Notes under the pieces: generated by a model
The model's database searches: none
Seen by the model: only the letters and a program-made list of their open reading frames with translations
Told to the model about the DNA's origin: nothing
Shown: positions 18,659-27,297 of the stretch, piece after piece
Layout: each line of letters opens with the position of its first letter
Numbering within the stretch: position 1 is the stretch's first letter
Origin: Fidelibacterota bacterium
GTDB lineage: Bacteria; Fidelibacterota; UBA2242; JAFGTP01
Reading direction: 5' to 3'
DNA: 64,000 nucleotides
Assembly: GCA_016934035.1 (NCBI GenBank)
Contig: JAFGTP010000061.1
Span: 54,467 to 118,466 of the forward strand
Translations under genes and position numbers: made by a program

Positions 18659-19294
18659 ATGAAAAAATTTTTTTTCGTTACCCTCCTTATCGGGGTAACA
18701 ATGGGGCCGTGTTACCAGTATTATTGTGACCATTTCAGCACCAAGGAATACGGAAAACACGAAGTTTTCAGTCAAAATGTAATCGTTGAAAAAGTGGAGG
18801 GGAAAACCTTCTACCGTAAAACAAACAGTAAATGGAATTCACCAATTTACATTAATTTGAAGCCGGAAATGAATCCAATATCCTTTGTTACGGAGGTGTA
18901 TTATCATTTACCGGTTGAATATACCACCTGCAAGACCGGGTTTGTCGGTCGCCTGAGCAAAGACAACGCCACCATCTGGCAGGAGGAATTCAGTGTTAGC
19001 GCTGTCCGAAAAAATCTTGATTCCCAAAACGGGACTGATATCAGCATTAATCATTCCGGAAATCTGACCGGCTATTCAAATCTGAAGACCTTCAATATTG
19101 CGGAACCTGGAAAATACAAACTTTTGATGCTGGAAAATGTTCATTCGGACCTGGCCATTTCAAAAATTAACCTGATCATCCGCGGCAACTTAAAGACCGC
19201 CAATAACAAGGTTGTCCTGGCCGGATTTGTTGTAATCGGTGCGAGTTTGTTGTTTTTGTTTATCGGTTTTGTTGCCCCCAGGAGACGATACTGA
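18659..19294 (+). CDS. Membrane-anchored protein of unknown function
   Basis: A 211-residue protein not assigned to a family. It has an N-terminal membrane segment (MKKFFFVTLLIGVTMGPC), a central soluble beta-rich region of about 150 residues, and a C-terminal membrane helix (VVLAGFVVIGASLLFLFIGFVA) ending in RRRY. The topology suggests a periplasmic domain tethered at both ends. The ATG at 18659 begins the membrane segment; an upstream TTG frame start was rejected. It is followed 4 bases later by the SGNH hydrolase ATG, so the two are probably translated together. Confidence 0.65.
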   Translation: MKKFFFVTLLIGVTMGPCYQYYCDHFSTKEYGKHEVFSQNVIVEKVEGKTFYRKTNSKWNSPIYINLKPEMNPISFVTEVYYHLPVEYTTCKTGFVGRLSKDNATIWQEEFSVSAVRKNLDSQNGTDISINHSGNLTGYSNLKTFNIAEPGKYKLLMLENVHSDLAISKINLIIRGNLKTANNKVVLAGFVVIGASLLFLFIGFVAPRRRY

Positions 19295-19298
19295 TCAA

Positions 19299-20372
19299 AT
19301 GAAAATTCGCGTTTTTACAATCCTGATTCTGATGATTGTCAGCGGATTAGCCGAAGATAAGTTGCGTTACACCAATGCCACTGAACTCAGGATTCAGGGA
19401 ACAGCCTTTTCGGTGGCAGAAAAGGAAAACCCCTTTCACAGGTTGCCTCGATATGCTCAGGAACTAGTGCGCAGAGAGGTTTGGGATTTATCAACGAACA
19501 GTGCAGGAATTTTTATTGATTTTTATACGAATTCATCCTTCCTGAAATTAAAATGGGAAGTAACCAAAAATTTCACCATGGAGCACATGGCCGGTACGGG
19601 TATCCGGGGTCTGGACCTTTATTGTAAAAATAAAGGGAAGTGGCAATATGTCGCCACAGCAAAATCTGCCGGTAAAGTTTCTGAGAAGGTCATAATTGAA
19701 AATATGTCGGGCACCATGAAGGAGTTTCGGCTCTATCTTCCTCTTTATGATGGCATTGAGTCATTGGAAATCGGTATCCATGCTGATGCTCAAATTGAAA
19801 AAGGCCAAGCCTATTCTGAAAAACCCCTGGTCTTTTACGGTACCAGTATCACTCAGGGCGGATGCGCCTCTCGGCCTGGAATGGCCTATCCTAATATTAT
19901 CTCCCGAAAACTTGATAAAAATTGCATCAATCTTGGCTTCAGTGGCAATGGCTGGTTACAGGAACCAATGGCGCGAATTCTGGCCGGAATAGAAGCCGAC
20001 ATGATTGTACTGGATTGTCTGCCGAATATGACTATCAAGATGGTCCATGAAAATATTCCCAAAGCGATTGATATCATTCGCCAAAAACAGCCTCAGGTGC
20101 CCATTGTTTTGGTTGAAAATATTAATTACGAAACCAACTATTTCAATTTTTTACAGTATCAGGATATCTATGATAAAAACGGTGCGCTGCGATATGAGTT
20201 TAATCAATTGATGGAAAACAACTATCGCAATATTTATCTCCTATCAGCCAAAGGCCTGATCGGTCTTGACCATGAAGGCACTGTGGATGGTGTTCATCTG
20301 ACGGACCTGGGTTTTTTGCGGTTTGCTGAGAATTTTATTGCTCGATTAAAAAAACAGGGACTTATAAAATAA
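19299..20372 (+). CDS. Exported SGNH/GDSL-family hydrolase
   Basis: A 357-residue protein with a signal peptide (to about residue 18). Residues 20-170 form a beta-rich N-terminal domain, like that of SGNH hydrolases with an accessory beta sandwich. Catalytic blocks: YGTSITQGG (nucleophile Ser183), GFSGNGW (Asn217), and a late VDGVHLTDLGF supplying Asp and His. Such enzymes remove acyl or acetyl groups from glycans or lipids. The frame extends upstream into the previous gene, but the ATG at 19299 begins the signal peptide. It is coupled to the 211-residue membrane protein, which may act with it at the envelope. Confidence 0.82.
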   Translation: MKIRVFTILILMIVSGLAEDKLRYTNATELRIQGTAFSVAEKENPFHRLPRYAQELVRREVWDLSTNSAGIFIDFYTNSSFLKLKWEVTKNFTMEHMAGTGIRGLDLYCKNKGKWQYVATAKSAGKVSEKVIIENMSGTMKEFRLYLPLYDGIESLEIGIHADAQIEKGQAYSEKPLVFYGTSITQGGCASRPGMAYPNIISRKLDKNCINLGFSGNGWLQEPMARILAGIEADMIVLDCLPNMTIKMVHENIPKAIDIIRQKQPQVPIVLVENINYETNYFNFLQYQDIYDKNGALRYEFNQLMENNYRNIYLLSAKGLIGLDHEGTVDGVHLTDLGFLRFAENFIARLKKQGLIK

Positions 20373-20478
20373 AGCCCCTTTCAACTTACGTTATCTGACC
20401 CTTGACTAAAATGGAATAATAGACCGGTTCTACGGTAATTTTGTAATTTTTCTGCCACTTCTATTCTGACAGTTCCAA

Positions 20479-21621
20479 TTATAAATTGACAAAACGAAAG
20501 TTCCCGAATTCCAGTGGGTCTTTTTCAAGATATTGGGCCACTGACAAGTCAAAACCGATTTCCAGTTCCCGGAACAGTTCCCGAACAGAAATAATTCGGT
20601 CTACTTTATAAACATTTGACCCTGCAAAGGCGAATCCGTTTTCCATTTTTCCTTGTTGCGCATTGATGAGGGCCTCGGCGATACAGTAGGGGGCCTCCTT
20701 AAAGTTACAGGTTTTCAGGCATTTCCAGGGACAGGTAAAAGGCTTGCGATGGCCGGCTTCGATTTGCTGAATAAATTCTGTTTTTATGACACGCCCCGGC
20801 AATCCCACTGGTGAGGTGATGATCGAGACCTGGTCTTCACGGCAATTTACATAGACTTCTTTGAATTGGGTTTCGGCATCACATTCATGAGTGGCCACAA
20901 AGCGGGTCCCCATTTGGACTCCGTCAGCGCCCAGTGACATGAATTGATAAATATCTTCACCGGTAAAAATACCACCGGCGGCAATGATGGGAATTTCCTT
21001 TTTATATTGTTGGGCAAATTGATGGACTGTATGCCAGACTTCCGGCAGAATTTTTTCAAGACTATAATTGGGATCGAAAATCTGATCGTAATGGAACCCC
21101 AGGTGCCCACCTGCTTTTGGCCCTTCTACAACAATAATATCTGGAAGGCAATGATATTTTTTGTGCCAGCTCTGACAGATAATATTAGCTGCCCGGGCAG
21201 AAGACACAATAACACCCAGTTTGGTCTGGGTTTCGGGATCAATGGTCCGGGCCAGACCCGGCAGATTGAGTGGCAGCCCGGCGCCGGCAAAAATGATGTC
21301 AGCTTTTTCTTCGATACTGGCTTTTACCAGCTCATCAAAATCCGATATTGCTACCATTATGTTGACGCCAATGGCACCACGGGTGGAGCCGTCTTTTGCC
21401 CGGCGGATTTCATCACGAAGATAATGGGCATTACTGCTGAATCCCTTTTTATTGCGCTCACCTTTCAGGTAACCGATACCTATGGAAGATATAACACCGA
21501 TACCGCCTTCGTTGGCCACTGCTGTAGCCAGTCCGGACAAAGAGATGCCGACTCCCATTCCTCCTTGAATTATTGCTTTTTCGACTTCCAGATTACCAAT
21601 TTTTAATTCCGGTAACATCAT
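20479..21621 (-). CDS. Nitronate monooxygenase / enoyl-reductase-like flavin oxidoreductase with Cys cluster
   Basis: A 380-residue TIM-barrel flavoprotein. It has IQGGMGVGISLSGLA at the N-terminus, VEGPKAGGHLG (FMN phosphate region, catalytic His position) and PIIAAGGIFTGEDI followed by GADGVQMGTRFVAT. These are signatures of the NMO/FabK family. The C-terminus carries an additional cysteine cluster (CPWKCLKTCNFKEAPYC), absent from the second family member in this window and suggestive of an iron-sulfur or zinc site. Two consecutive ATGs open the gene after AAGGATG. It begins 9 bases after the stop of the radical SAM gene, so the two form an operon. Substrate unknown. Confidence 0.85.
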   Translation of the reverse strand: MMLPELKIGNLEVEKAIIQGGMGVGISLSGLATAVANEGGIGVISSIGIGYLKGERNKKGFSSNAHYLRDEIRRAKDGSTRGAIGVNIMVAISDFDELVKASIEEKADIIFAGAGLPLNLPGLARTIDPETQTKLGVIVSSARAANIICQSWHKKYHCLPDIIVVEGPKAGGHLGFHYDQIFDPNYSLEKILPEVWHTVHQFAQQYKKEIPIIAAGGIFTGEDIYQFMSLGADGVQMGTRFVATHECDAETQFKEVYVNCREDQVSIITSPVGLPGRVIKTEFIQQIEAGHRKPFTCPWKCLKTCNFKEAPYCIAEALINAQQGKMENGFAFAGSNVYKVDRIISVRELFRELEIGFDLSVAQYLEKDPLEFGNFRFVNL

Positions 21622-21630
21622 CGTTCATCC

Positions 21631-23109
21631 TTATAAATTTTGAGTTATTTTTTGAAAATGTACACCATATATTGCAAGTGTTATTGCCACAGGAAATTTC
21701 CGCGGATATTTGAAAAGGCTGATAAAGAAAAGGCGCCAGTAATAAAGACGGCCTTTGAATTTGAAACCCAGAAACCAGAAGGATTTAAACAGAGCTTTCA
21801 ACTCTGTGAAGGATACTCTCTGGAATACTTTATTAGGAACAGTGTAATTATTTAAAAATACCCTGATTCGCTGATAGTATTCTTTCGGAGAGTAAATAGA
21901 GGACAAAATATGTTCATATCCAGCTTTCAGAAGTGTAAGTCCCATGATGGGTTTCAGGTTTGTAGTCCCGTCGACGTTGTCGCCTGTAAATTGTCTGACA
22001 ATGCGGTTTTCCTGGCTCAAGCGTTGGTAGAGCCGGGTGCCGACGGGTGCGTTGAGTAAGCCGACCATAGCTGTGACGATACCGCTCTTTTGGATCAATT
22101 TGATCTGATCGTCAAAAATCTCTTCATTATCATTGTCAAATCCAACAATAAATCCCGCGGATACAACAAATCCTTTTGATTGTAATATCTTGACCGAATC
22201 GCTGATATCCCGGTTCAAATTTTGTTTTTTATTACATTCATTCAGGCTGAGTTTGTTGGGAGTTTCAATGCCGACAAAGACAGAATAAAACCCGGCGTCA
22301 ATCATCATGTCCATCAATAACTCGTCGTCAGCTAAATCCAGTGATGCTTCGGTTGTAAATCTGAAGGGGTATTTTCTGGCTTTAGACCATTGAATCAAGG
22401 CCGGCAAAAGTTCCTGCTTCAGTTTGTGTTTATTACCGATAAAATTATCATCAACAATAAAAACATGACCTCGCCAGTTGAGATTGTATAGGAAATTTAA
22501 TTCCTTTAAAAACTGGTCCGCAGTCTTTGTGCGACAATGACGGCCGTTGAGCATGGTAACGCTGCAAAATTCACAATCATTGGGACAGCCCCGGGAGTAT
22601 TGAATATTCATGGTGGCATAATCTTTCATTTTTAAAAGATCCCAACGTGGAACAGGTGTCTCGTGAATGCCGGGGAATGTATCCGTTTTGTATTGTTTTT
22701 TTGCCTTTCCCTTTAAGAGGTCTTCCAAAAAAAGGGGCAGGGTGATTTCAGCTTCGTTAAGAATCAGATGATCAATGGCGGCAAAGTTTTCCGGTTCAAG
22801 AGTAACAAGAGGGCCGCCGGCAACAATTTTTCTTTTGAGTCTCTTGCAGCGGTCAATCAATTTATTCAGAGAATGTCGGTGGACGGACATGGCTGTGGAA
22901 AAAACAAAATCAGACCACAGTATATCTTCATCGTTTAAGGGACTGACATTTTCGTCGATTAATCTCAATGACCAGTTTTGAGGCAACATTGCTGCAACGG
23001 TGAGCAGACCCAAAGGTATTTCCGAGGATTTTTTTGATACAAATTTCAGGGAGGCAGAAAAACTCCAAAATGTCTCGGGAGTCTTGGGATTGATTAATAA
23101 TATTTTCAT
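21631..23109 (-). CDS. B12-binding-domain radical SAM protein (DUF4070 type)
   Basis: A 492-residue protein. Residues 1-140 form a cobalamin-binding-like Rossmann domain (MKILLINPKTPE, EIPLGLLTVAAMLP, VAGGPLVTLEPE, ILNEAEITLP). The radical SAM core follows with QYSRGCPNDCEFC (CxxxCxxC binding a 4Fe-4S cluster) near residue 180, then a GIETPNKLSLNECNKKQN region. The C-terminal 150 residues match the pattern of DUF4070-type proteins. Cobalamin-type members often act on lipids or hopanoids, but this one has no recognisable specificity. The ATG follows AAAGGAGC. It heads a two-gene unit with the flavin oxidoreductase. Confidence 0.85.
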   Translation of the reverse strand: MKILLINPKTPETFWSFSASLKFVSKKSSEIPLGLLTVAAMLPQNWSLRLIDENVSPLNDEDILWSDFVFSTAMSVHRHSLNKLIDRCKRLKRKIVAGGPLVTLEPENFAAIDHLILNEAEITLPLFLEDLLKGKAKKQYKTDTFPGIHETPVPRWDLLKMKDYATMNIQYSRGCPNDCEFCSVTMLNGRHCRTKTADQFLKELNFLYNLNWRGHVFIVDDNFIGNKHKLKQELLPALIQWSKARKYPFRFTTEASLDLADDELLMDMMIDAGFYSVFVGIETPNKLSLNECNKKQNLNRDISDSVKILQSKGFVVSAGFIVGFDNDNEEIFDDQIKLIQKSGIVTAMVGLLNAPVGTRLYQRLSQENRIVRQFTGDNVDGTTNLKPIMGLTLLKAGYEHILSSIYSPKEYYQRIRVFLNNYTVPNKVFQRVSFTELKALFKSFWFLGFKFKGRLYYWRLFFISLFKYPRKFPVAITLAIYGVHFQKITQNL

Positions 23110-23192
23110 CTTTCTGCTCCTTTCAAAATAAAAAACTTTCTTCAGAGGATGAATTCTTTAGTTTAATTATACAACATTTTTTGACAGGGTAA

Positions 23193-23230
23193 TGTAAAAG
23201 TAGTGTAAGAGTATTGTAAAAGTAATGTAA
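23193..23230 (+). promoter_or_regulatory. Four TGTAA boxes at exact 11-bp period (candidate OmpR/PhoB-type operator)
   Basis: TGTAA starts at 23193, 23204, 23215 and 23226, each separated by exactly 11 bases, with an AAAGTA/GAGTA-like filler between. One-turn direct repeats of this kind are the usual binding geometry of OmpR/PhoB response regulators. A TTGACA lies just before (23181-23186). The array sits between the radical SAM gene and the kinase/regulator pair, so autoregulation of the pair is plausible. Confidence 0.65.
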
Positions 23231-23291
23231 TGAAAGACCTCCTGGTGAAATTTCTCGTTGCGATTTGAGGAAAGAAGGCTAAATTTTGCTT

Positions 23292-24266
23292 ATGAAAAAG
23301 AAAGATTCCTTAGCCTATTATATTGTCATTTTTGTTTTGGTTCAAGTCACCTGGCTCTCAGTAGCGGGCCTCTGGATTACCCGATTTGTTATCAATAATG
23401 TCATTCATCACCAAATTGGAGAACGTTTTTCGGTGACTGTTCCTGATGGAGGGGCTGTGGCTATTTTTGTTATCGGACTGACTCTCATTGTCTTGGCGGC
23501 CATTGGCATGTCATTGTTATTTCGTTATTTAAATGTGCAGTTTAACCTGGCGCGGCTGTATGATGGTTTTATTGCCAATATTACTCATGAACTGAAAACA
23601 CCCATTTCATCCATGCAGATTTCCGTAGATACGTTGAAAAAAAAGAACCTGGAAAGTGACACCAGGAGCAAATTCCTTTCGATCATTGAAAAAGATACGA
23701 AAAAACTCAAAGATCTGATTGAAAATGTGCTGGTGGTTTCGCGGCTGGAGCAAAAGATGCAGATTTTTGACTGCAAAGTCAGGAATGCTCAGGTCTTGCT
23801 GGAAAACGTTCTTGGTAAAATCAGGGATGAATATGATTTTGAACTCAGTTTGGAAACGGAGTTGCCCGAGGAAACCGAAGTTGTTTTTGATGAAAATGCT
23901 TTTTATACGATTATCAAAAACCTCGTTGAGAATTCGATTAAGTACTCCCTTGAAAATGCAAGGATTCAAATCAGGGTAACGATTGAGAAGAACTGGGTCG
24001 TTATCAATTATCGTGACAATGGAATTGGCATTCCAAAAAATTTAAGGCGCAAGGTTTTTCGTAAATTTTACAGGGGAGAAAATAAAAATCTGCCCAATGT
24101 TAAAGGAACAGGGATCGGACTTTACCTCATTAAAGAAACAATGAAATTTCATGCTGGAAAAATTAATTTAATAGCCTCGGAATCGGGCGTTGCCATTCGA
24201 TTACGGATTCCGGTTTTTGGAAAAAAGAAAACCCGTTATCTATTGCAAATCAGGGAAATGAAATGA
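23292..24266 (+). CDS. Two-component sensor histidine kinase
   Basis: A 324-residue inner-membrane kinase. Two membrane helices (about 10-30 and 55-78) flank a short periplasmic loop, so it probably senses the membrane or a small ligand. HisKA region: FIANITHELKTPISS with phospho-acceptor His99. ATPase region: N box VENSIKYS near residue 215, G1 DNGIGIP, and G2 GTGIGLYL. No HAMP or PAS domain is evident. The ATG at 23292 was preferred to a TTG two codons earlier. It overlaps the regulator gene by 4 bases (ATGA). Confidence 0.92.
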   Translation: MKKKDSLAYYIVIFVLVQVTWLSVAGLWITRFVINNVIHHQIGERFSVTVPDGGAVAIFVIGLTLIVLAAIGMSLLFRYLNVQFNLARLYDGFIANITHELKTPISSMQISVDTLKKKNLESDTRSKFLSIIEKDTKKLKDLIENVLVVSRLEQKMQIFDCKVRNAQVLLENVLGKIRDEYDFELSLETELPEETEVVFDENAFYTIIKNLVENSIKYSLENARIQIRVTIEKNWVVINYRDNGIGIPKNLRRKVFRKFYRGENKNLPNVKGTGIGLYLIKETMKFHAGKINLIASESGVAIRLRIPVFGKKKTRYLLQIREMK

Positions 24267-24952
24267 AAAGGATATTGCTGGCTGAAGATGAAAAATCCCT
24301 TGGTGAGGGATTGGTGTTCAATCTGAGAGATGAAGGCTTTGATGTAACCTGGGTCCAGGACGGAAAAACAGCCCTGGAACAATTTCAGACAGCCTATTAT
24401 GATTTGATTATTCTCGATATTATGATGCCTTATCTCGATGGGTTTGAAGTGACTGGAAAAATTCGGGAGAGAAACATCAATATCCCGATACTCATGCTCA
24501 CGGCGAGGGAACAATTACATGACAAAATTCACGGCTTGAAAATCGGTGCAGATGACTATCTGACCAAACCTTTTCACTTACAGGAGTTGCTGGCCCGCAT
24601 TGAAGTGTTGCTACGGCGTTCCATCTGGAGTAATGAGGCACAGGTGCCGAATATATTTATTTTCGGAGACAATGAAATCAATTTTGACGATCTTTCCGCC
24701 AAAACACCCCGTGGAACCTTTCAATTGACCCTGAAAGAGGCGGAAGTCATGCGCCTGTTTATTTCAAACAAAGGAAAAATCGTGTCCAGAAAGGAATTGT
24801 TGTCGACAGTCTGGAACATCAGTTATATGATCAATACCCGGACAGTTGACAATTTCATTGCCAGATTGCGGAAATATTTTGAGTCAGATTCCAAAAATCC
24901 AAGATACATCAAAAGTATTCGTGGCACAGGTTACCTCTTTGATGTAGATTAA
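24263..24952 (+). CDS. OmpR-family response regulator
   Basis: A 229-residue regulator. The receiver domain (1-120) has acidic pair Glu-Asp in LLAEDEKS, phospho-acceptor Asp52 in LIILDIMMPY, a Thr in MLTARE and Lys in YLTKPF. The winged-helix DNA-binding domain (about 130-229) has LTLKEAEVMRLFI, RKELLSTVW and RTVDNFIARLRKYFE followed by IRGTGYLF. It is translationally coupled to the kinase, and probably binds the 11-bp TGTAA repeats upstream of the pair. Its wider targets are unknown. Confidence 0.95.
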   Translation: MKRILLAEDEKSLGEGLVFNLRDEGFDVTWVQDGKTALEQFQTAYYDLIILDIMMPYLDGFEVTGKIRERNINIPILMLTAREQLHDKIHGLKIGADDYLTKPFHLQELLARIEVLLRRSIWSNEAQVPNIFIFGDNEINFDDLSAKTPRGTFQLTLKEAEVMRLFISNKGKIVSRKELLSTVWNISYMINTRTVDNFIARLRKYFESDSKNPRYIKSIRGTGYLFDVD

Positions 24953-24959
24953 GGGATTA

Positions 24960-26219
24960 TCAAAAGGTATTCGGATTTAATTCTTTTAATACTGCTGAGC
25001 AGATACATCTTAATTGAATAGCGGCCATGTTTGAGGCGGCTAAAATTTTTTTCAGGGTAAATCCATTTACCCAATATTGCCCGTCAGATATCGGATAATT
25101 CTGATCAACTTCATAAACCACATATTTACTATCATTATGATAGAACCGGCCTCCCTCATCGGAATGTTGGAATTTTTTCACAATATCGCCTGGAATTTCA
25201 ACTTTTTTGGATTCCATCTTTGGATAGTTCAAAAAACTGGGGCCAATGGCAATTGATTCGTTCAGTCCAAATTCTTCAATGATTGACAATAAAAATTCAT
25301 ATTCACCAGCCAATTTTCGCATAAGTAGAACAACCTGGCCAGTGCCCTTTGCTTCCATCAGTGGTTGGTTCCAGCTTTGCACTTCACGGGTATCACAGGT
25401 AATGTTATACATATTGACGGAGACACCGGAATTGCAGTGGTCTTTTATGCCTTCATCGGTCAATTGCCAGCCGGTCAGTTTATCGATGCCAGATATTTTC
25501 CAGGAATTTTTATAGCTGTTTTTTCTTTTAAAAAAATCTGTTAGAATTTCACTGCTTAAAGGGGGATTGTTACCCCTGGTCCTTTTCAAATATGCATCCC
25601 AGTCAAAAACGGCCAGCAGGGACCGAAAATCTGTATTCAGGAAATAATCCTTTGTCAGGGTTTTGGCAATGACCTCCAGGGGCACCCAGACCAAATTTTC
25701 TGATGTCTCTGACAATTCCTGCGTTTCAATATAATGATGACTTTTGCTTTTTTTGTAATACTTTTCTCCCAAATCCAGTTGCATGCTAAAACTGATTAGA
25801 TTTGTTTGGGGGCATAAGTTATGAAACATTTCCAGATTTGAGGTCGGCTTTCCGCCATGATACTTCATATAATTCGCTGCGGTTGTCTGGATGGTGGGGC
25901 CATACTGAATATCCCCGGTTACACCCGGCTCAACTCTTGCCTGGGTTTGGATAAATATTTGATTATCAATTTGACACATTAATAAGCCTGTCAAGGCACT
26001 TTGCGGCTGGTAGAAAACGACTTGTTCATCTCCGCTGAATTCAGATTTAATGCCGGTAACATTAAAATATCCGCCGGTATAATGGGTTATGCCACTCTGG
26101 GTAATTATCCACTCCTTTTGTTCCGAAAAATTGATTCGGTCGATCTTTAAATGTGACTTCTCTTTCATTTTCAATAAAAAAGTCAAAAAGGATTGTAAGG
26201 TGCTGGCAGTTTTATTCAT
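24960..26219 (-). CDS. NDP-hexose 2,3-dehydratase family protein
   Basis: A 419-residue protein built of two related halves, as in NDP-hexose 2,3-dehydratases that start 2-deoxysugar formation from NDP-4-keto-6-deoxyhexose. The diagnostic motif is in the first half (residues 93-133): ARVEPGVTGDIQYGPTIQTT, then ANY, then HGGKP and LEMFH. The second half has a more divergent copy around VVLLMRKLAGEYEFLLSI and SIAIGPSFLN. The gene is unusual in standing outside any visible deoxysugar or antibiotic cluster; its only partner is the overlapping glycosyltransferase gene upstream (8-base overlap). No 4,6-dehydratase, aminotransferase or 3-ketoreductase is present in this window. Confidence 0.85.
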   Translation of the reverse strand: MNKTASTLQSFLTFLLKMKEKSHLKIDRINFSEQKEWIITQSGITHYTGGYFNVTGIKSEFSGDEQVVFYQPQSALTGLLMCQIDNQIFIQTQARVEPGVTGDIQYGPTIQTTAANYMKYHGGKPTSNLEMFHNLCPQTNLISFSMQLDLGEKYYKKSKSHHYIETQELSETSENLVWVPLEVIAKTLTKDYFLNTDFRSLLAVFDWDAYLKRTRGNNPPLSSEILTDFFKRKNSYKNSWKISGIDKLTGWQLTDEGIKDHCNSGVSVNMYNITCDTREVQSWNQPLMEAKGTGQVVLLMRKLAGEYEFLLSIIEEFGLNESIAIGPSFLNYPKMESKKVEIPGDIVKKFQHSDEGGRFYHNDSKYVVYEVDQNYPISDGQYWVNGFTLKKILAASNMAAIQLRCICSAVLKELNPNTF

Positions 26220-27114
26220 AGTTTAATAATGGTTTAAGGTTAATTTTTGACAAATCGGGATAGTTTTCTTCGGTTTCTATTTCAAAATACCGGATTTGCA
26301 AAATTTCTGCAATTTCTTTCTGAACCGAAGGAGGCATTTCTTTTGGTTTGATCATAATGATTTTTGAGCCCGGCTGCATCCAGATCATATTGGCATATTC
26401 AGCTCCACGAATCCCGATGACAGTACAGGCTTCGGCAAAGCTATTGATCTGATGATCAATTGGATGAATACCTGGTTCATAACTTTCAAAGATAAAATTA
26501 TGGTTTTTAAGGTTATCAATTGTCTTTTCTATACCACTGAGCGAGCGAATTGCCGTGCCAAAATGATGATACTCTGCCGGTCCGCCTTTTTTGTAGTAAT
26601 TCGGGGACTCAGATCTCTTTAAAATAATATTTTTACAGGTGAGGTCACTTTTGTGTGTTGACCGGATTTTTTTTATAACTTCTTTACGAGCCTGTTGAAT
26701 ATCCTGTATGTAAACTGAATTTTTCCTTGTGTCCAGAAGAAGCAGGCGCATCAATCGGTAATGGATTCGATTGGCAATTTTACTGAGGCTGCTTTTTTCT
26801 TTCCGGGTTGGTTTGTTTTTTTTTGCCCAGACATCCCAGCGTGGAACTCTTTTGAAGAGGGCCTTTTGGTCTTTAAAGGTTTTCTTATCAAGGATTAAAT
26901 AATTGATATGGAATAAAGACAATAAATTGTGCGATATCTGGTCCATCAAAGGTCCACAGGAATGAAAATAGTAATGCTCGAAAATCCGTTGATTTTCTTG
27001 ATGTTTGCATATTTCGACAATAGCGGGCAGCAAATAACCCCACATAAAATGAAAAAAGTTTTCGGAGGAGCCGTAATGAAAGCGTTCATCGAATTTATAT
27101 TTTATATCCTTCAT
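26212..27114 (-). CDS. GT61-like (DUF563) glycosyltransferase
   Basis: A 300-residue soluble protein. The C-terminal third carries the GT61-like signature: FAEACTVIGIRGAEYANMIW followed by MQPGSKIIMIKP; family members usually have GAHGAGLxN-MxFxxPGxxVIEI. A FHFMWGYLLPA segment near residue 20 matches the N-terminal nucleotide-sugar half of such proteins. The gene overlaps the dehydratase start by 8 bases, so the two products probably act in sequence: one makes an activated deoxysugar and the other transfers it. The acceptor is unknown. Confidence 0.7.
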   Translation of the reverse strand: MKDIKYKFDERFHYGSSENFFHFMWGYLLPAIVEICKHQENQRIFEHYYFHSCGPLMDQISHNLLSLFHINYLILDKKTFKDQKALFKRVPRWDVWAKKNKPTRKEKSSLSKIANRIHYRLMRLLLLDTRKNSVYIQDIQQARKEVIKKIRSTHKSDLTCKNIILKRSESPNYYKKGGPAEYHHFGTAIRSLSGIEKTIDNLKNHNFIFESYEPGIHPIDHQINSFAEACTVIGIRGAEYANMIWMQPGSKIIMIKPKEMPPSVQKEIAEILQIRYFEIETEENYPDLSKINLKPLLNYE

Positions 27115-27190
27115 CCCCAGCCTGTATTTGACAGTTATGCATTTTTATATCGCTGGGTATTTTAAATTTTTCAGTGATAAATACCTAATG

Positions 27191-27258
27191 AAAAAAGTTT
27201 GGTTAAAAAAATTAAACTTTTTTAACTATTTTCGAAACCTTGTATCTAATCAAGGTTT
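27191..27258 (+). promoter_or_regulatory. Two inverted repeats in the TonB-receptor leader
   Basis: The first repeat has arms AAAAAAGTTT (27191-27200) and AAACTTTTTT (27214-27223). The second has arms AAACCTTG (27235-27242) and CAAGGTTT (27251-27258) with an 8-base loop. Both lie within 110 bases of the receptor's ATG. They could be operators of the divergent promoter region or leader hairpins; sequence alone does not decide. Confidence 0.4.
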
Positions 27259-27297
27259 TAATGAGGTTTGTTTAATGAAAGAGAACGAGGGAAAGGA

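Noticed and set aside
23193..23230. CRISPR-like short direct repeats
   Set aside because: The unit is 11 bp with only 5 constant bases and near-identical spacers. This is the geometry of a transcription factor array, not of a CRISPR, and no cas genes are near.
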